A stretch of 45,698 nt of DNA from Clostridiales bacterium (lineage in GTDB: Bacteria; Bacillota; Clostridia; Peptostreptococcales; Anaerovoracaceae): positions 1 through 45,698 of the forward strand of contig JAAYHV010000016.1 in assembly GCA_012744355.1 (NCBI GenBank), written 5' to 3'. The notes below the pieces were generated by a model. The model saw only the letters and a list, made by a program, of their open reading frames with translations, was not told the DNA's origin and did no database searches. The translations under genes and the position numbers were made by a program. Every line of letters begins with the position of its first letter. The stretch's first letter is position 1. Of the stretch, positions 23,120 through 31,421 are shown one piece after another.

Positions 23120-24551
23120 ATTTGATTTTTTTAGTATCCGTTTTAAATCTTGGCTTTACTTTATTATTTTTACCGTATTAATTGTTTCATTAATATGGTT
23201 TCTTCAGATGTTCTTTATTGATCACTATTACGAAGAGATGAAGGTAAAAGAAACGCAATCAACGGCGCAGATGCTAAAAACCAAATACTATGCAAACCCT
23301 GACACGTTCGAAACGGAAGCTATATCTGTGGCAATTAAAAATGATATTTTTATTCGCCTTGATACGGAAAAAACATCTTTTGTTTATACTCCTAACAACG
23401 GCGGTTCTTCTTACTATTCTTACTATACTCAGCTCTATCGTGCCAAGGAAACACTAAGGGCTTCTAAGCTTAAGACCATATCCACTATAATAGAAGATGA
23501 TAGTACAGGGTCAAAGCTACTGGTTTACGCTTCATATATGACTCCTAATTCACCCAGAAATGATGATAATATACTGTTTGTAATCGCTCCACTATACCCT
23601 GTAGCTTCTACAATATCTATTTTAAGAGTGCAGCTCTTCTATATCACAATTATTTCTGCCATACTAGCCCTTATCTTAGCTTTATACTTATCACAGAAGA
23701 TTTCTATACCTATAAATAATATTACAAATTCAGCTGTAGATTTAAGTAAGGGTAATTACAATGTTAAGTTTGAAGGTGGCCATTTTACTGAGCTAGATGC
23801 ACTTGCTAAGGCTCTAAACAAGGCTTCTTACGAAATGCAAAAAACAGATTTCTATCAAAAGGATATGATAGCTAATGTGTCTCACGATCTAAAGACACCC
23901 CTTACTATGATCAGATCCTATGCTGAGCTTGTTCAGGACATATCCGGAAACAATCCCAAGAAGAGAAACGAACATCTTCAGGTAATAATCGATGAAACTA
24001 ACCATCTAAATTCTATCGTTTCTGATATGCTCGCTATGTCTAGAATGCAAGCAAACACAGTAACCATGAATAAAGTTGACTTTGACCTGGTAGAGGCTGC
24101 AAACACAGTTTTAGCTACATATCACATATTAGCCGAGCAAGACTGCTATACAATAGAATTTAATAGCCCTAAATCCGTTTATGTAAATGGTGATGTTAGC
24201 AAAATCAAACAAGTAATGAGTAATCTAATCACTAATGCCATTAAATACTGCGGAGAAGATAAGGTTATAATAGTAAATATTAAAAGAGTGGGAAGACGAG
24301 TCAGATTTGATGTAATCGATCATGGCGCCGGGATACCCGAAGACGAATTGACGCACGTTTGGGAGCGTTACTATAAGACTAGCGTTAACCATGCTAGAAA
24401 TGCCGAAGGAACAGGTCTTGGTCTATCCATAGTTAAAGGCATACTTACAATTCATAATGCTCACTACGGAGTTGAAAGCAAAGAAGGTTCTGGAAGCAAT
24501 TTCTGGTTTGAACTAGAAACAGTTAAAGCTCCTTCTACGAAAACACTATGA
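23106..24551 (+). CDS. Membrane sensor histidine kinase
   Basis: This 481-residue kinase partners the preceding regulator. A membrane helix at residues about 15-37 and another at 176-194 enclose an extracytoplasmic sensor domain of about 135 residues, with a low-complexity GGSSYYSYYTQ stretch. A HAMP-like segment (KISIPINNITNSAVDLSKGNY) follows. The phosphorylated histidine is H260 in NVSHDLKTPLTMIRSY. The ATPase domain has the N box SNLITNAIKYC, the G1 box DHGAGIPEDEL, and GTGLGLSIVKGI. The ligand is unknown. A terminator lies 10 bp after the stop codon. Confidence 0.94.
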   Translation: MKKSKFDFFSIRFKSWLYFIIFTVLIVSLIWFLQMFFIDHYYEEMKVKETQSTAQMLKTKYYANPDTFETEAISVAIKNDIFIRLDTEKTSFVYTPNNGGSSYYSYYTQLYRAKETLRASKLKTISTIIEDDSTGSKLLVYASYMTPNSPRNDDNILFVIAPLYPVASTISILRVQLFYITIISAILALILALYLSQKISIPINNITNSAVDLSKGNYNVKFEGGHFTELDALAKALNKASYEMQKTDFYQKDMIANVSHDLKTPLTMIRSYAELVQDISGNNPKKRNEHLQVIIDETNHLNSIVSDMLAMSRMQANTVTMNKVDFDLVEAANTVLATYHILAEQDCYTIEFNSPKSVYVNGDVSKIKQVMSNLITNAIKYCGEDKVIIVNIKRVGRRVRFDVIDHGAGIPEDELTHVWERYYKTSVNHARNAEGTGLGLSIVKGILTIHNAHYGVESKEGSGSNFWFELETVKAPSTKTL

Positions 24552-24560
24552 CAATAAATT

Positions 24561-24587
24561 ATGCCTGCTTTTGCAGGTATTTTTTTG
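24561..24587 (+). terminator. Intrinsic terminator after first two-component system
   Basis: An 8-bp hairpin (ATGCCTGC, TTTT loop, GCAGGTAT) is followed directly by seven T residues. It separates the first two-component system from the secreted-protein operon. Confidence 0.88.
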
Positions 24588-24646
24588 TCATATTATTGCC
24601 ATAATTCAAAGTTATACTTCTATTATAGATACGAAGGAGGTATATT

Positions 24647-25054
24647 ATGAATAAGAAAATTTTAACTTTACTATTAGTCGGAGGATTGCTTCTTGGAACA
24701 TCTGGAGTAGGCGTGGCCTACGCTAACACCGCTCACTCTAGCCAGAGGCAGGATCAAGCTTATCAAGTTCAAAAAGAAAATGTAGAAAAACGTCAAATTC
24801 AAAACAGAAATGAAAATGTAGAAAAATGTCAAACTCAATGCAAAAATAAAAATGCCGTAAATAGGCAAAATCAGAACAACGAAGAGCGACATCAGCATGG
24901 TGAAAATGCAATTTCTATCTATTCTGAAATTTCTGGAATGACAGAGGATGAAATCTCTGAATACATGAAAGATAATGAATGTGGTCTAAAAGAATTGGCT
25001 ACTAAAAACAAAGATATGGAAAAGTTAAGGGAGACCCTTCGAAAGGATAAATAA
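24647..25054 (+). CDS. Small secreted Q/N-rich protein upstream of second two-component system
   Basis: This 135-residue protein of unknown function is exported. Residues 1-27 form a Sec signal peptide (LTLLLVGGLLLGTSGVGVAYA, cleavage probably after YANTA or nearby). Residues 30-85 are hydrophilic and repeated: ENVEKRQIQNRN, then ENVEKCQTQCKNKN, then NAVNRQNQNN, ending RHQHGEN, with two cysteines in CQTQC. Residues about 88-135 form a compact helical segment, ISGMTEDEISEYMKDNECGLKELATKNKD, faintly like the DUF2680/YckD secreted proteins. AAGGAGG supports the start. The stop codon touches the ATG of the next regulator (TAAATG), so it is co-translated with the sensing system and may be a ligand-binding accessory or a target of it. 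Confidence 0.75.
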   Translation: MNKKILTLLLVGGLLLGTSGVGVAYANTAHSSQRQDQAYQVQKENVEKRQIQNRNENVEKCQTQCKNKNAVNRQNQNNEERHQHGENAISIYSEISGMTEDEISEYMKDNECGLKELATKNKDMEKLRETLRKDK

Positions 25055-25729
25055 ATGCACAAGATATTAATTGTGGAAGACGAACCTGCTATTAGCAGAA
25101 TAGTCGAAAAATACCTTTCAAAATCAAATTATGAATGCACAGCAGCGAGGGATGGTTTCATCGCTCTTGAGCTGCTTGCCAAGAACTCCTATGACCTAAT
25201 CATCCTGGATGTTATGATGCCAGGAATAGACGGGTTTAGAGTTTTAGAAACAATCAGGGAAACCTCTGACATACCAATTATTATGCTAACTGCAAGAGAG
25301 CTTGAAGAAGATCGCTTAAGCGGATTTTCTAAAGGTGCAGATGATTACGTTGTTAAGCCTTTCAGCCCTTTAGAACTTGTAAAGCGCGTCGATGTTTTCA
25401 TTAAAAGGATATATGGAGTGGACGAAGACACAATTAAAACTTACGGACCTTTTGTTATTGATAGTAAAGAAAAAACGATTAAAAAAAATAACGAACTAAT
25501 AGATTTAACTTCAGCTGAGTACTCTGTGGTATCAGTTTTGCTGGAGCATAAAAACCAAATACTTACGCGAAATCAAATAATTGAAACCGCATTTAGCTTA
25601 GATTACGAAGGTTACGATAGAAATATCGATACATACATAAAGAGGATACGAAGTAAAATAGAAGACGACCCAAAGAAGCCTAAATATCTACAGACAAAAT
25701 ATGGCGCGGGTTACGTCTTTATTATTTAG
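25055..25729 (+). CDS. OmpR/PhoB-family response regulator (second system)
   Basis: This is a 224-residue response regulator. The receiver domain has IVEDEP, the phosphoacceptor D52 in LIILDVMMPGIDGF, T in IIMLTARELEED and K in DDYVVKPFSPLEL. The winged-helix effector domain spans about 130-224 with IDLTSAEYSVVSVLLEH and YDRNIDTYIKRIRSKIEDD. Its ATG abuts the stop of the secreted-protein gene with no spacer, and the kinase follows at 8 bp. This is a three-gene unit, separate from the first system. Confidence 0.94.
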   Translation: MHKILIVEDEPAISRIVEKYLSKSNYECTAARDGFIALELLAKNSYDLIILDVMMPGIDGFRVLETIRETSDIPIIMLTARELEEDRLSGFSKGADDYVVKPFSPLELVKRVDVFIKRIYGVDEDTIKTYGPFVIDSKEKTIKKNNELIDLTSAEYSVVSVLLEHKNQILTRNQIIETAFSLDYEGYDRNIDTYIKRIRSKIEDDPKKPKYLQTKYGAGYVFII

Positions 25730-25737
25730 GAGAAATT

Positions 25738-26865
25738 ATGAATAAACGGAAACGAACAATATCTATAAAAACTTTATTCACTTTGGGAATTGCTACAGTA
25801 TCTCTTCTCGCTATAATATTAAATTCTGCAATAATCTTTAACCTGATGCAAAGATTTATCAGTAACTTCCCTAAAGGCAATCGGCAAATGCACATGGGTC
25901 AAAATGCCAATCGCCCTATATTTGAGGAAATTTTTAATAACGGCCAAACTTTGGGTGAAATTATAAATTCTGAAATCATAACAAATATATTAATTTCGTT
26001 TTTATTCGCCATATTTTTAGCTGTGATAGTCGGTTCGATTGTAAGTAGATTTATGAGTAAATCTCTTAAAGAAACCTCAGATATGGCAAGATCTCTACAG
26101 GTAGGTGAAGATACTATAATGCCAAGAACTTCAATCAAAGAAATTCAGGCAGTCAATTATGCTCTTAAGGACTTTGATACTAAACTAAAGATAAAAGCAA
26201 CTGCCAGGAAATCTCTGATAGACCAACTTACTCACGAAATCAGAACGCCTCTAACTGTCCTTAATTCACAAATCGAAGCAATGCAAGACGGCATAATAGA
26301 ACCTAGTGACGATGAATATGAACTATGTAAAAATCAGATCAAAGATTTAGTTAAACTTATCAGTAACATGAATTTACTTATTGATGCTACAAAAGAGCAT
26401 CAAAAACTCCAAGTAACAAAATTTAGTCTTAACGAATTAATAGATCAGATTGCAGCCGGGTTGAAAACTCAGTACGATAAGAAGAGTATCCATTTAATAA
26501 TTAAAAAAAACAAAAATGACATTCACTTATCAACGGATAAAGGCCTTTTCAGCCAAAGTATAATGAACGTACTTATGAATGCCTATAAATTTACTGAACC
26601 TGGAGATGATGTTATTATTAATTATGATACGGAAGGCAATATGGCACATATAACACTTGTAGATACAGGCATAGGTATACCAGAAGATGATCTAGATAAT
26701 ATCTTTAATCCCTACTACAGAAGCAGCTTAGTTTCAGAAATAAACGGTAGTGGCCTCGGCTTATATATAGTACGTAATAATCTAGAGCAGCTCGGCGGCA
26801 AAATTGAAATAGAGTCCGAACTCGATGTGGGGACCAAAGTAACAATTAAGATTCCTATGTCATAA
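25738..26865 (+). CDS. Sensor histidine kinase with short Met/His-bearing sensor loop
   Basis: This 375-residue membrane kinase is the partner of the regulator at 25055-25729. Membrane helices lie at residues about 13-36 and 82-103. The loop between them is only about 45 residues and includes NRQMHMGQNANRP, a possible metal- or redox-sensitive patch. A HAMP-like linker runs to about 155. The phosphorylated histidine is H166 in LTHEIRTPLTVLNSQIE. The ATPase domain has the N box MNVLMNAYKFT, the G1 box DTGIGIPEDDL and GSGLGLYIVRNNL. A short sensor loop suggests that another protein, such as the secreted one upstream, may carry the signal; this is inference. Confidence 0.93.
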   Translation: MNKRKRTISIKTLFTLGIATVSLLAIILNSAIIFNLMQRFISNFPKGNRQMHMGQNANRPIFEEIFNNGQTLGEIINSEIITNILISFLFAIFLAVIVGSIVSRFMSKSLKETSDMARSLQVGEDTIMPRTSIKEIQAVNYALKDFDTKLKIKATARKSLIDQLTHEIRTPLTVLNSQIEAMQDGIIEPSDDEYELCKNQIKDLVKLISNMNLLIDATKEHQKLQVTKFSLNELIDQIAAGLKTQYDKKSIHLIIKKNKNDIHLSTDKGLFSQSIMNVLMNAYKFTEPGDDVIINYDTEGNMAHITLVDTGIGIPEDDLDNIFNPYYRSSLVSEINGSGLGLYIVRNNLEQLGGKIEIESELDVGTKVTIKIPMS

Positions 26866-26921
26866 TTGGGCCATATTCTATTGTTAATATATTCTTATAC
26901 ACACTATAGGAGGTAATAGAT

Positions 26922-27203
26922 ATGATGAGAGGCACAATGCTGATGGGACACTTAGGTCCTGGAATAATGATTTTTAAGCTACTAGGTTTAATAGGAATAA
27001 TACTAATAGTAATATCGATAATTCTACTGGTTAAGTACAAAAGGGAAAAAGAAGAATCCAAAGAAACTAAGAAGGGTCCTGCCACTGAAACAGTTAAAAT
27101 GCTATATGCACAAGGAACAATCGACGAAGCTGAATACAGCAAAAGACTCGCAGTACTAAAAGGAAATGCATATATCGATACTTATGAAAAAGAAACTGAA
27201 TAA
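26922..27203 (+). CDS. Small membrane protein with SHOCT domain
   Basis: This 93-residue protein has an N-terminal segment rich in methionine and histidine (MMRGTMLMGHLGPG), one membrane helix (about residues 20-42) and a C-terminal SHOCT-type oligomerisation motif, MLYAQGTIDEAEYSKRLAVL. Such proteins are often encoded beside envelope-stress or metal-response regulators. AGGAGG stands before two ATG codons in a row. It follows the second kinase by 56 bp on the same strand and probably belongs to the same response. The exact function is unknown. Confidence 0.75.
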   Translation: MMRGTMLMGHLGPGIMIFKLLGLIGIILIVISIILLVKYKREKEESKETKKGPATETVKMLYAQGTIDEAEYSKRLAVLKGNAYIDTYEKETE

Positions 27204-27221
27204 ATTTAAATATAGTATATG

Positions 27222-27260
27222 GATATAGGATAGTTTACTATTGTTCCTATATCTATTTTT
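27222..27260 (+). terminator. Intrinsic terminator after SHOCT gene
   Basis: GATATAGGA (27222-27230) pairs with TCCTATATC (27245-27253), with an inner TAG/CTA pairing, and is followed by TATTTTT. It ends the second two-component operon. Confidence 0.75.
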
Positions 27261-27437
27261 ATCTGTTATAATTATTAAATCACGTGCATTTTAATCAGCG
27301 AAAATGCTTTAACGCAAAGGCAAAGCGGGAATGGATTATTTCAACTATAAATCCTAAGCTGCAGTAAAAGAATCGATGTATCCACATCTGATATATTATT
27401 AGACTGATAGTATCGTTATAAATGGAGGTAGTATTAT

Positions 27438-27809
27438 ATGAAAGTTTTTTCGAACTATTTAACGGACATTGATGATTTAAAACAGCGTGATATAACTGAA
27501 GGAGTTTTAAATTGGGTAAATACCAAATATCCAGATTTAGTACCGAAAATTGCATGGAATCAACCCATGTTTACTGATCATGGTACTTTTATTATTGCAT
27601 TTAGTATAGCTAGAAATCATTTGGCTGTTTCTCCTGAAAAAAAAGGGATTACGCATTTCTCGAATGATATTACTCAAGCAGGCTATGAGTATAGTAAGCA
27701 TTTGATAAGATTCCCATGGAATAAACCCATTGATTATCTGCTGCTTGAAAAAATTATTGAATTTAATATTTTAGACAAAGCAGATTCTTTAACCTTTTGG
27801 AGAAAATAA
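27438..27809 (+). CDS. DUF1801/YdhG-like small protein (possible iron chaperone)
   Basis: This 123-residue cytoplasmic protein resembles the DUF1801 (YdhG/YjhX-like) family. Typical text is VLNWVNTKYPDLVPKIAWNQPMFT near the N-terminus, FIIAFSIARNHLAVSPEKKGI in the middle and IRFPWNKPIDYLLLEKIIEF towards the end. The family includes Bacillus YdhG/Fra, reported as a frataxin-like iron chaperone, so an iron-sulfur-related role is possible but unproven. TGGAGG supports the start. It has its own intergenic region (27261-27437), in which I see no clear promoter. It is isolated from the two-component genes by a terminator. Confidence 0.82.
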   Translation: MKVFSNYLTDIDDLKQRDITEGVLNWVNTKYPDLVPKIAWNQPMFTDHGTFIIAFSIARNHLAVSPEKKGITHFSNDITQAGYEYSKHLIRFPWNKPIDYLLLEKIIEFNILDKADSLTFWRK

Positions 27810-27884
27810 TAAATGATTTATTATTGAACTGAAAGATTAAATTTATTGTTAAGGCAATATGAGAATCAATCATAAATTAAAAGA

Positions 27885-27914
27885 ACTGAATTACTGTTTA
27901 ATACAGAATTCAGT
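27885..27914. repeat. Inverted repeat between convergent YdhG-like gene and radA
   Basis: ACTGAATT-a-CTGT, 5-nt loop, ACAG-AATTCAGT forms a 12-bp stem with one bulged A in the 177-bp gap between convergent genes. Neither strand has a T-tract of the usual length after it, so it is at best a weak bidirectional terminator. Nothing else was recognised in this gap. Confidence 0.4.
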
Positions 27915-27986
27915 CCCATCTAATATTTTGATCTTTGAATTATCCAACACTTTATAAGAATATAATGATAAATTAAACAGTTCTTT

Positions 27987-29351
27987 TCATCCTTTAAAAT
28001 ATGCTTTAATAGCCTCATTTAATGTTTTTACATTTGCGATATTGACTTTTTTGAATACTTCTTTAGAATTCTTGCTTGGTATAACTACATTTTCATAGCC
28101 AAGTCTCTCTGCTTCAGATATAATTCTATCTGCATTTCTTATTGTCCTTAAGTCACCCGTAAGTCCTACCTCTCCAACAGCAAATGATTTTTGCGCAGCG
28201 AATTTACCGCTAGCTGAAGAATATATAGCTAAGGCCACTGCTAAATCAGTGGATGTGCTGTCAGGCTTCATACCGCCTACTAGGTTCACATACACATCAT
28301 AGTTTAGTAGAGACAATCCAACCTTCTTTTCAAGTACCGCTAAAATCATGCTTACTCTGTTACTGTCTACACCTACGCAAGTTCTTCTTGCAAAGCCTAC
28401 GTTAGCAGGAGTAACTAATGCTTGTATTTCAAAGAAAACTGCTCTACTTCCCTCATATATCGCTGAAACAACTGAACCTTCTACGTAGCTGTCTGTATTT
28501 TCTAAAAGGCTTCCTGATAAATTATGAACTTCCACCATACCTTCTTCGCACATTTTAAATGCACCGATCTCATCAGTTGTGCCATATCTATTTTTATATG
28601 CTCTTAATATCCTTAAATCTCTGTCTCTTTCCCCTGTAAAGTTTAAAACACAGTCTACTAGATGCTCTAGCAATTTAGGACCCGCTAAATCACCCGTTTT
28701 GGTTACGTGAGCAACGATAAAGATGGGTAACCTACTTGTCTTCCCTATTCTCATAAGAAGGTTGCCACAAGTCCTAATTTGGCTTATGCTGCCCGGTGCA
28801 GAGTCAATCTCATCAGTAAATGCGGTTTGTATAGAATCTATTATTAAAAACTTGGGTTTAACATTTTCGCAAGCGGCTAAGATTCTTTCCATATTTGTCT
28901 CTGCATAAATCAACAAATTATCACTTATTCCGTCACATACTCTATCAGCCCTAAGCTTAATCTGCTCTTCAGATTCCTCACCACTTACATATAGCGTCTT
29001 GCCATATTTTTTTGCGATTAAGTTAGCAGCCTGTATAATTATTGTTGATTTACCTATTCCAGGTTCTCCTGAAATTAATGTAAGCGAACCCATTACCATT
29101 CCGCCTCCAAGCACTCTGTTTAATTCGTTTATGCCTGTATCAATTCTCTGGTAATTTTCTGTTCCTATATCGTTTAATTTAGAAGGCATTGTATCAGCTA
29201 AGCTCCGCCTTCTCGAATCTTTTTCTTCGAGTGGTTTTATATTCATTTCTTTCATAGTGTTCCAAGCACCGCATATACACTGCCCTTGCCATTTTGCACT
29301 TTCATAACCGCATTCACTACACAAATATACAACTTTAGTTTTTTTAGCCAT
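27987..29351 (-). CDS. radA: DNA repair protein RadA
   Basis: RadA is a RecA-like ATPase that drives branch migration in recombination. The 454-residue protein has a zinc finger (C11, C14, C25, C27), Walker A GEPGIGKST at 95-103, and a Lon-protease-like C-terminal domain (about 290-450) that includes NLVGGMKPDSTSTDLAVALA and VGEVGLTGDLR. The RadA-specific KNRFG motif appears as KNRYG at residues 253-257, a conservative change. Its AAGGAG site lies about 12 nt before the ATG. In Bacillus radA is followed by disA; here the downstream neighbour is the opposite-strand regulatory island, and disA is absent. The gene begins 20 nt after an intrinsic terminator. Confidence 0.95.
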   Translation of the reverse strand: MAKKTKVVYLCSECGYESAKWQGQCICGAWNTMKEMNIKPLEEKDSRRRSLADTMPSKLNDIGTENYQRIDTGINELNRVLGGGMVMGSLTLISGEPGIGKSTIIIQAANLIAKKYGKTLYVSGEESEEQIKLRADRVCDGISDNLLIYAETNMERILAACENVKPKFLIIDSIQTAFTDEIDSAPGSISQIRTCGNLLMRIGKTSRLPIFIVAHVTKTGDLAGPKLLEHLVDCVLNFTGERDRDLRILRAYKNRYGTTDEIGAFKMCEEGMVEVHNLSGSLLENTDSYVEGSVVSAIYEGSRAVFFEIQALVTPANVGFARRTCVGVDSNRVSMILAVLEKKVGLSLLNYDVYVNLVGGMKPDSTSTDLAVALAIYSSASGKFAAQKSFAVGEVGLTGDLRTIRNADRIISEAERLGYENVVIPSKNSKEVFKKVNIANVKTLNEAIKAYFKG

Positions 29352-29371
29352 ACTAGCTCCTTATCTTATGT

Positions 29372-29400
29372 AAAAAAGAAGCCGCTTTTTTAGCGGCTCC
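29372..29400 (-). terminator. Intrinsic terminator between EF-G-like gene and radA
   Basis: On the minus strand AGCCGCT, a 5-A loop and AGCGGCT, followed by TTCTTTTTT, form a strong terminator. The radA ATG is only 20 nt beyond it, which leaves no room for a separate promoter. radA expression therefore needs readthrough or a promoter inside the upstream gene. Confidence 0.88.
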
Positions 29401-29411
29401 CTATAGATTTA

Positions 29412-31346
29412 TTATTCGCGTTCAGCAGTATAGTCAGCAATAATCTTTTCAGCTACGTTGCCTGGAACTTCTTCATATTTTGAAAATTCCATATTAAATG
29501 CACCGCGAGCTTGAGTCATCGCTCTTAGTACTATAGCATAATCAAACAATTCAGACTGAGGAGCCTCAGCCATAAGTCTAGTTCCGCCTTCATAAGGTTC
29601 CATTTTTAAAATTTTACCTCTTCTTTTATTCATATCTCCCATAACAGAACCAGTGTACTCTTCAGGTACTAAAATTTCCAAGCTCATAATAGGTTCTAAA
29701 AGACAAGGATTACCTTCAACGATACCTTTTTTAAACGCTATTGAAGCTGCAATTTTAAATGCCATTTCGTTAGAATCGACATCATGATAAGAACCGTCAT
29801 ATAATTCAGCTTTTATATTAACAACCTTGCATCCAGCAAGAGGTCCCTTTCCCATGCTTTCAATAATACCTTTTTCTACAGCAGGTACATAGTTTTTGGG
29901 AATAGATCCACCAAATAGCTTTTCGGTAAACTCAAATTCTTCTTCAGAAGGAGAAAACCTAATATGTACATCTCCGTATTGACCCGCGCCACCCGATTGC
30001 TTTTTGTGCTTACCTTGTACGTCAGAGTTGCCCTTAATCGTTTCTCTATATGCTATCTTTTGAGGAACAACAGTAACTTCAACTCCATACATCTCCTTAA
30101 GCTTCGCTCTTATTACAGTTATCTGTATATCACCTTGTCCTCCAAGTAAAGATTGATGCGTTTCTGCATTTCTTTGCAGTACAAATGTAGGATCGCCTTC
30201 CATAAGCTTGTGCATACCTTGTGCCATTTTTTCTTCTTCATTGCTGTCAGCTGTTTCTATAGCTATGAAATAGTTAGGCGCCGGAAAATTAATAGTAGGA
30301 AAAGTAATTTGATGTGCTTTTTCGCAAAGCGTATCACCTGTTTTAGTGTTTTGCAGCTTAGCAAGAGCAACTATATCACCAGCATGCACTTCTGGTGCAT
30401 CAAATTTATTCTTTCCTCTTACAAAGAACATAGATCCAAGTTTTTCGGCTTTCAGGCTACGTGGATTATATAACTCTGTGCCAGGTTTAAGTCTTCCTGT
30501 GATAACTTTAGCATAAGAAATTTTTCCTAGGAACGGATCGGCTATTGTCTTAAATACAAACAGATTAGTAGGTCCTTCATCGGAGCATCTCATCTCAACT
30601 TCATTACCATCATCGTCTATCGCTTTATATGTACCGTGCTCTGTGGCTGCTGGTTCATATTTAACTATGGCATCTAACACCTCAGTTACACCTTCACCAG
30701 TTATCGCTGAACATGTAAGAACTGGTACTATTTCTCCACGCGTTATACCGTTTTTCAAGCCAGTTTTAAACTCTTCTTCAGTAAATTCTCCCACATCAAA
30801 GTATTTTTCTAAAAGTTCTTCATCAGTTTCGGCGATTGCTTCATCAACAGCTTCTTTATCTTTTAAATTAACTACAGCTATTCCAAACTTTTCTCTGAGA
30901 GCCCCTGTTAATTCTTCTATATTTACATTATCTTTATCCGTTTTATTAATTACAAAAAACTTAGGCATGGAATATTGTTCACATGCTTGCCATGCTTTCT
31001 CTGTACCTACCTGAATACCGGCAGAGGCATCTACCATCATAATAGCTGACCCAGCTGCTCTCATTGCAGAATTAACTTCCCCTGCAAAATCAACAAAACC
31101 AGGAGTATCTAAAAAATTTATTTTTAGACCACTATACTCAACTGGTACCAAAGTAGTATTGATTGAATATCCTTTTTCAATTTCCATTTTGTCATAGTCT
31201 GAAGTCGTATTTCCGTCTTCAACTCTGCCTAATCGATTGATTACTTCGGTCGCAAATAGTGCTGCTTCTAAAAAAGTAGTCTTACCGCAACTTCCGTGTC
31301 CTAATATTGCCACGTTTCTAATTTTGTCACTTGTATAGCTTTTCAT
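29412..31346 (-). CDS. Elongation factor G-like GTPase (EF-G paralogue)
   Basis: This 644-residue translational GTPase resembles the EF-G-2 type paralogues rather than canonical FusA (about 690). The P-loop reads GHGSCGKTT at 16-24, in place of the usual AHIDAGKTT. Switch I ends EKGYSINTT (canonical ERGITI), and G3 DTPGF is at 80-84 and NKTD at 134-137. Domain II begins near residue 265 (NLFVFKTIADPFLGKISYAKV). Domain IV contains QSGGAGQYGDVHIRFSP and SYHDVDSNEMAF. Canonical fusA next to rpsL/rpsG is expected elsewhere. The function of this paralogue is not settled; ribosome rescue or stress translation are possibilities. An AGGAGG site supports the start. A -10 TATAAT lies at plus 31385-31390 with only a weak -35. 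Confidence 0.9.
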   Translation of the reverse strand: MKSYTSDKIRNVAILGHGSCGKTTFLEAALFATEVINRLGRVEDGNTTSDYDKMEIEKGYSINTTLVPVEYSGLKINFLDTPGFVDFAGEVNSAMRAAGSAIMMVDASAGIQVGTEKAWQACEQYSMPKFFVINKTDKDNVNIEELTGALREKFGIAVVNLKDKEAVDEAIAETDEELLEKYFDVGEFTEEEFKTGLKNGITRGEIVPVLTCSAITGEGVTEVLDAIVKYEPAATEHGTYKAIDDDGNEVEMRCSDEGPTNLFVFKTIADPFLGKISYAKVITGRLKPGTELYNPRSLKAEKLGSMFFVRGKNKFDAPEVHAGDIVALAKLQNTKTGDTLCEKAHQITFPTINFPAPNYFIAIETADSNEEEKMAQGMHKLMEGDPTFVLQRNAETHQSLLGGQGDIQITVIRAKLKEMYGVEVTVVPQKIAYRETIKGNSDVQGKHKKQSGGAGQYGDVHIRFSPSEEEFEFTEKLFGGSIPKNYVPAVEKGIIESMGKGPLAGCKVVNIKAELYDGSYHDVDSNEMAFKIAASIAFKKGIVEGNPCLLEPIMSLEILVPEEYTGSVMGDMNKRRGKILKMEPYEGGTRLMAEAPQSELFDYAIVLRAMTQARGAFNMEFSKYEEVPGNVAEKIIADYTAERE

Positions 31347-31421
31347 TTCTAGTCCTCCTGTAATTAATTTTTCGTATTGTAAATATTATAACACAATGGA
31401 ATTTGATAATACAATGGTTTT

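Noticed and set aside
27295-27555. An 86-codon minus-strand reading frame over the start of the YdhG-like gene
   Set aside because: It overlaps a well-supported gene in another frame, has no clear ribosome binding site and has no recognisable motif.
27810-27986. Hairpin at 27885-27914 as a strong bidirectional terminator
   Set aside because: The stem is good, but neither side is followed by a real T-tract, so it was kept only as an inverted repeat.
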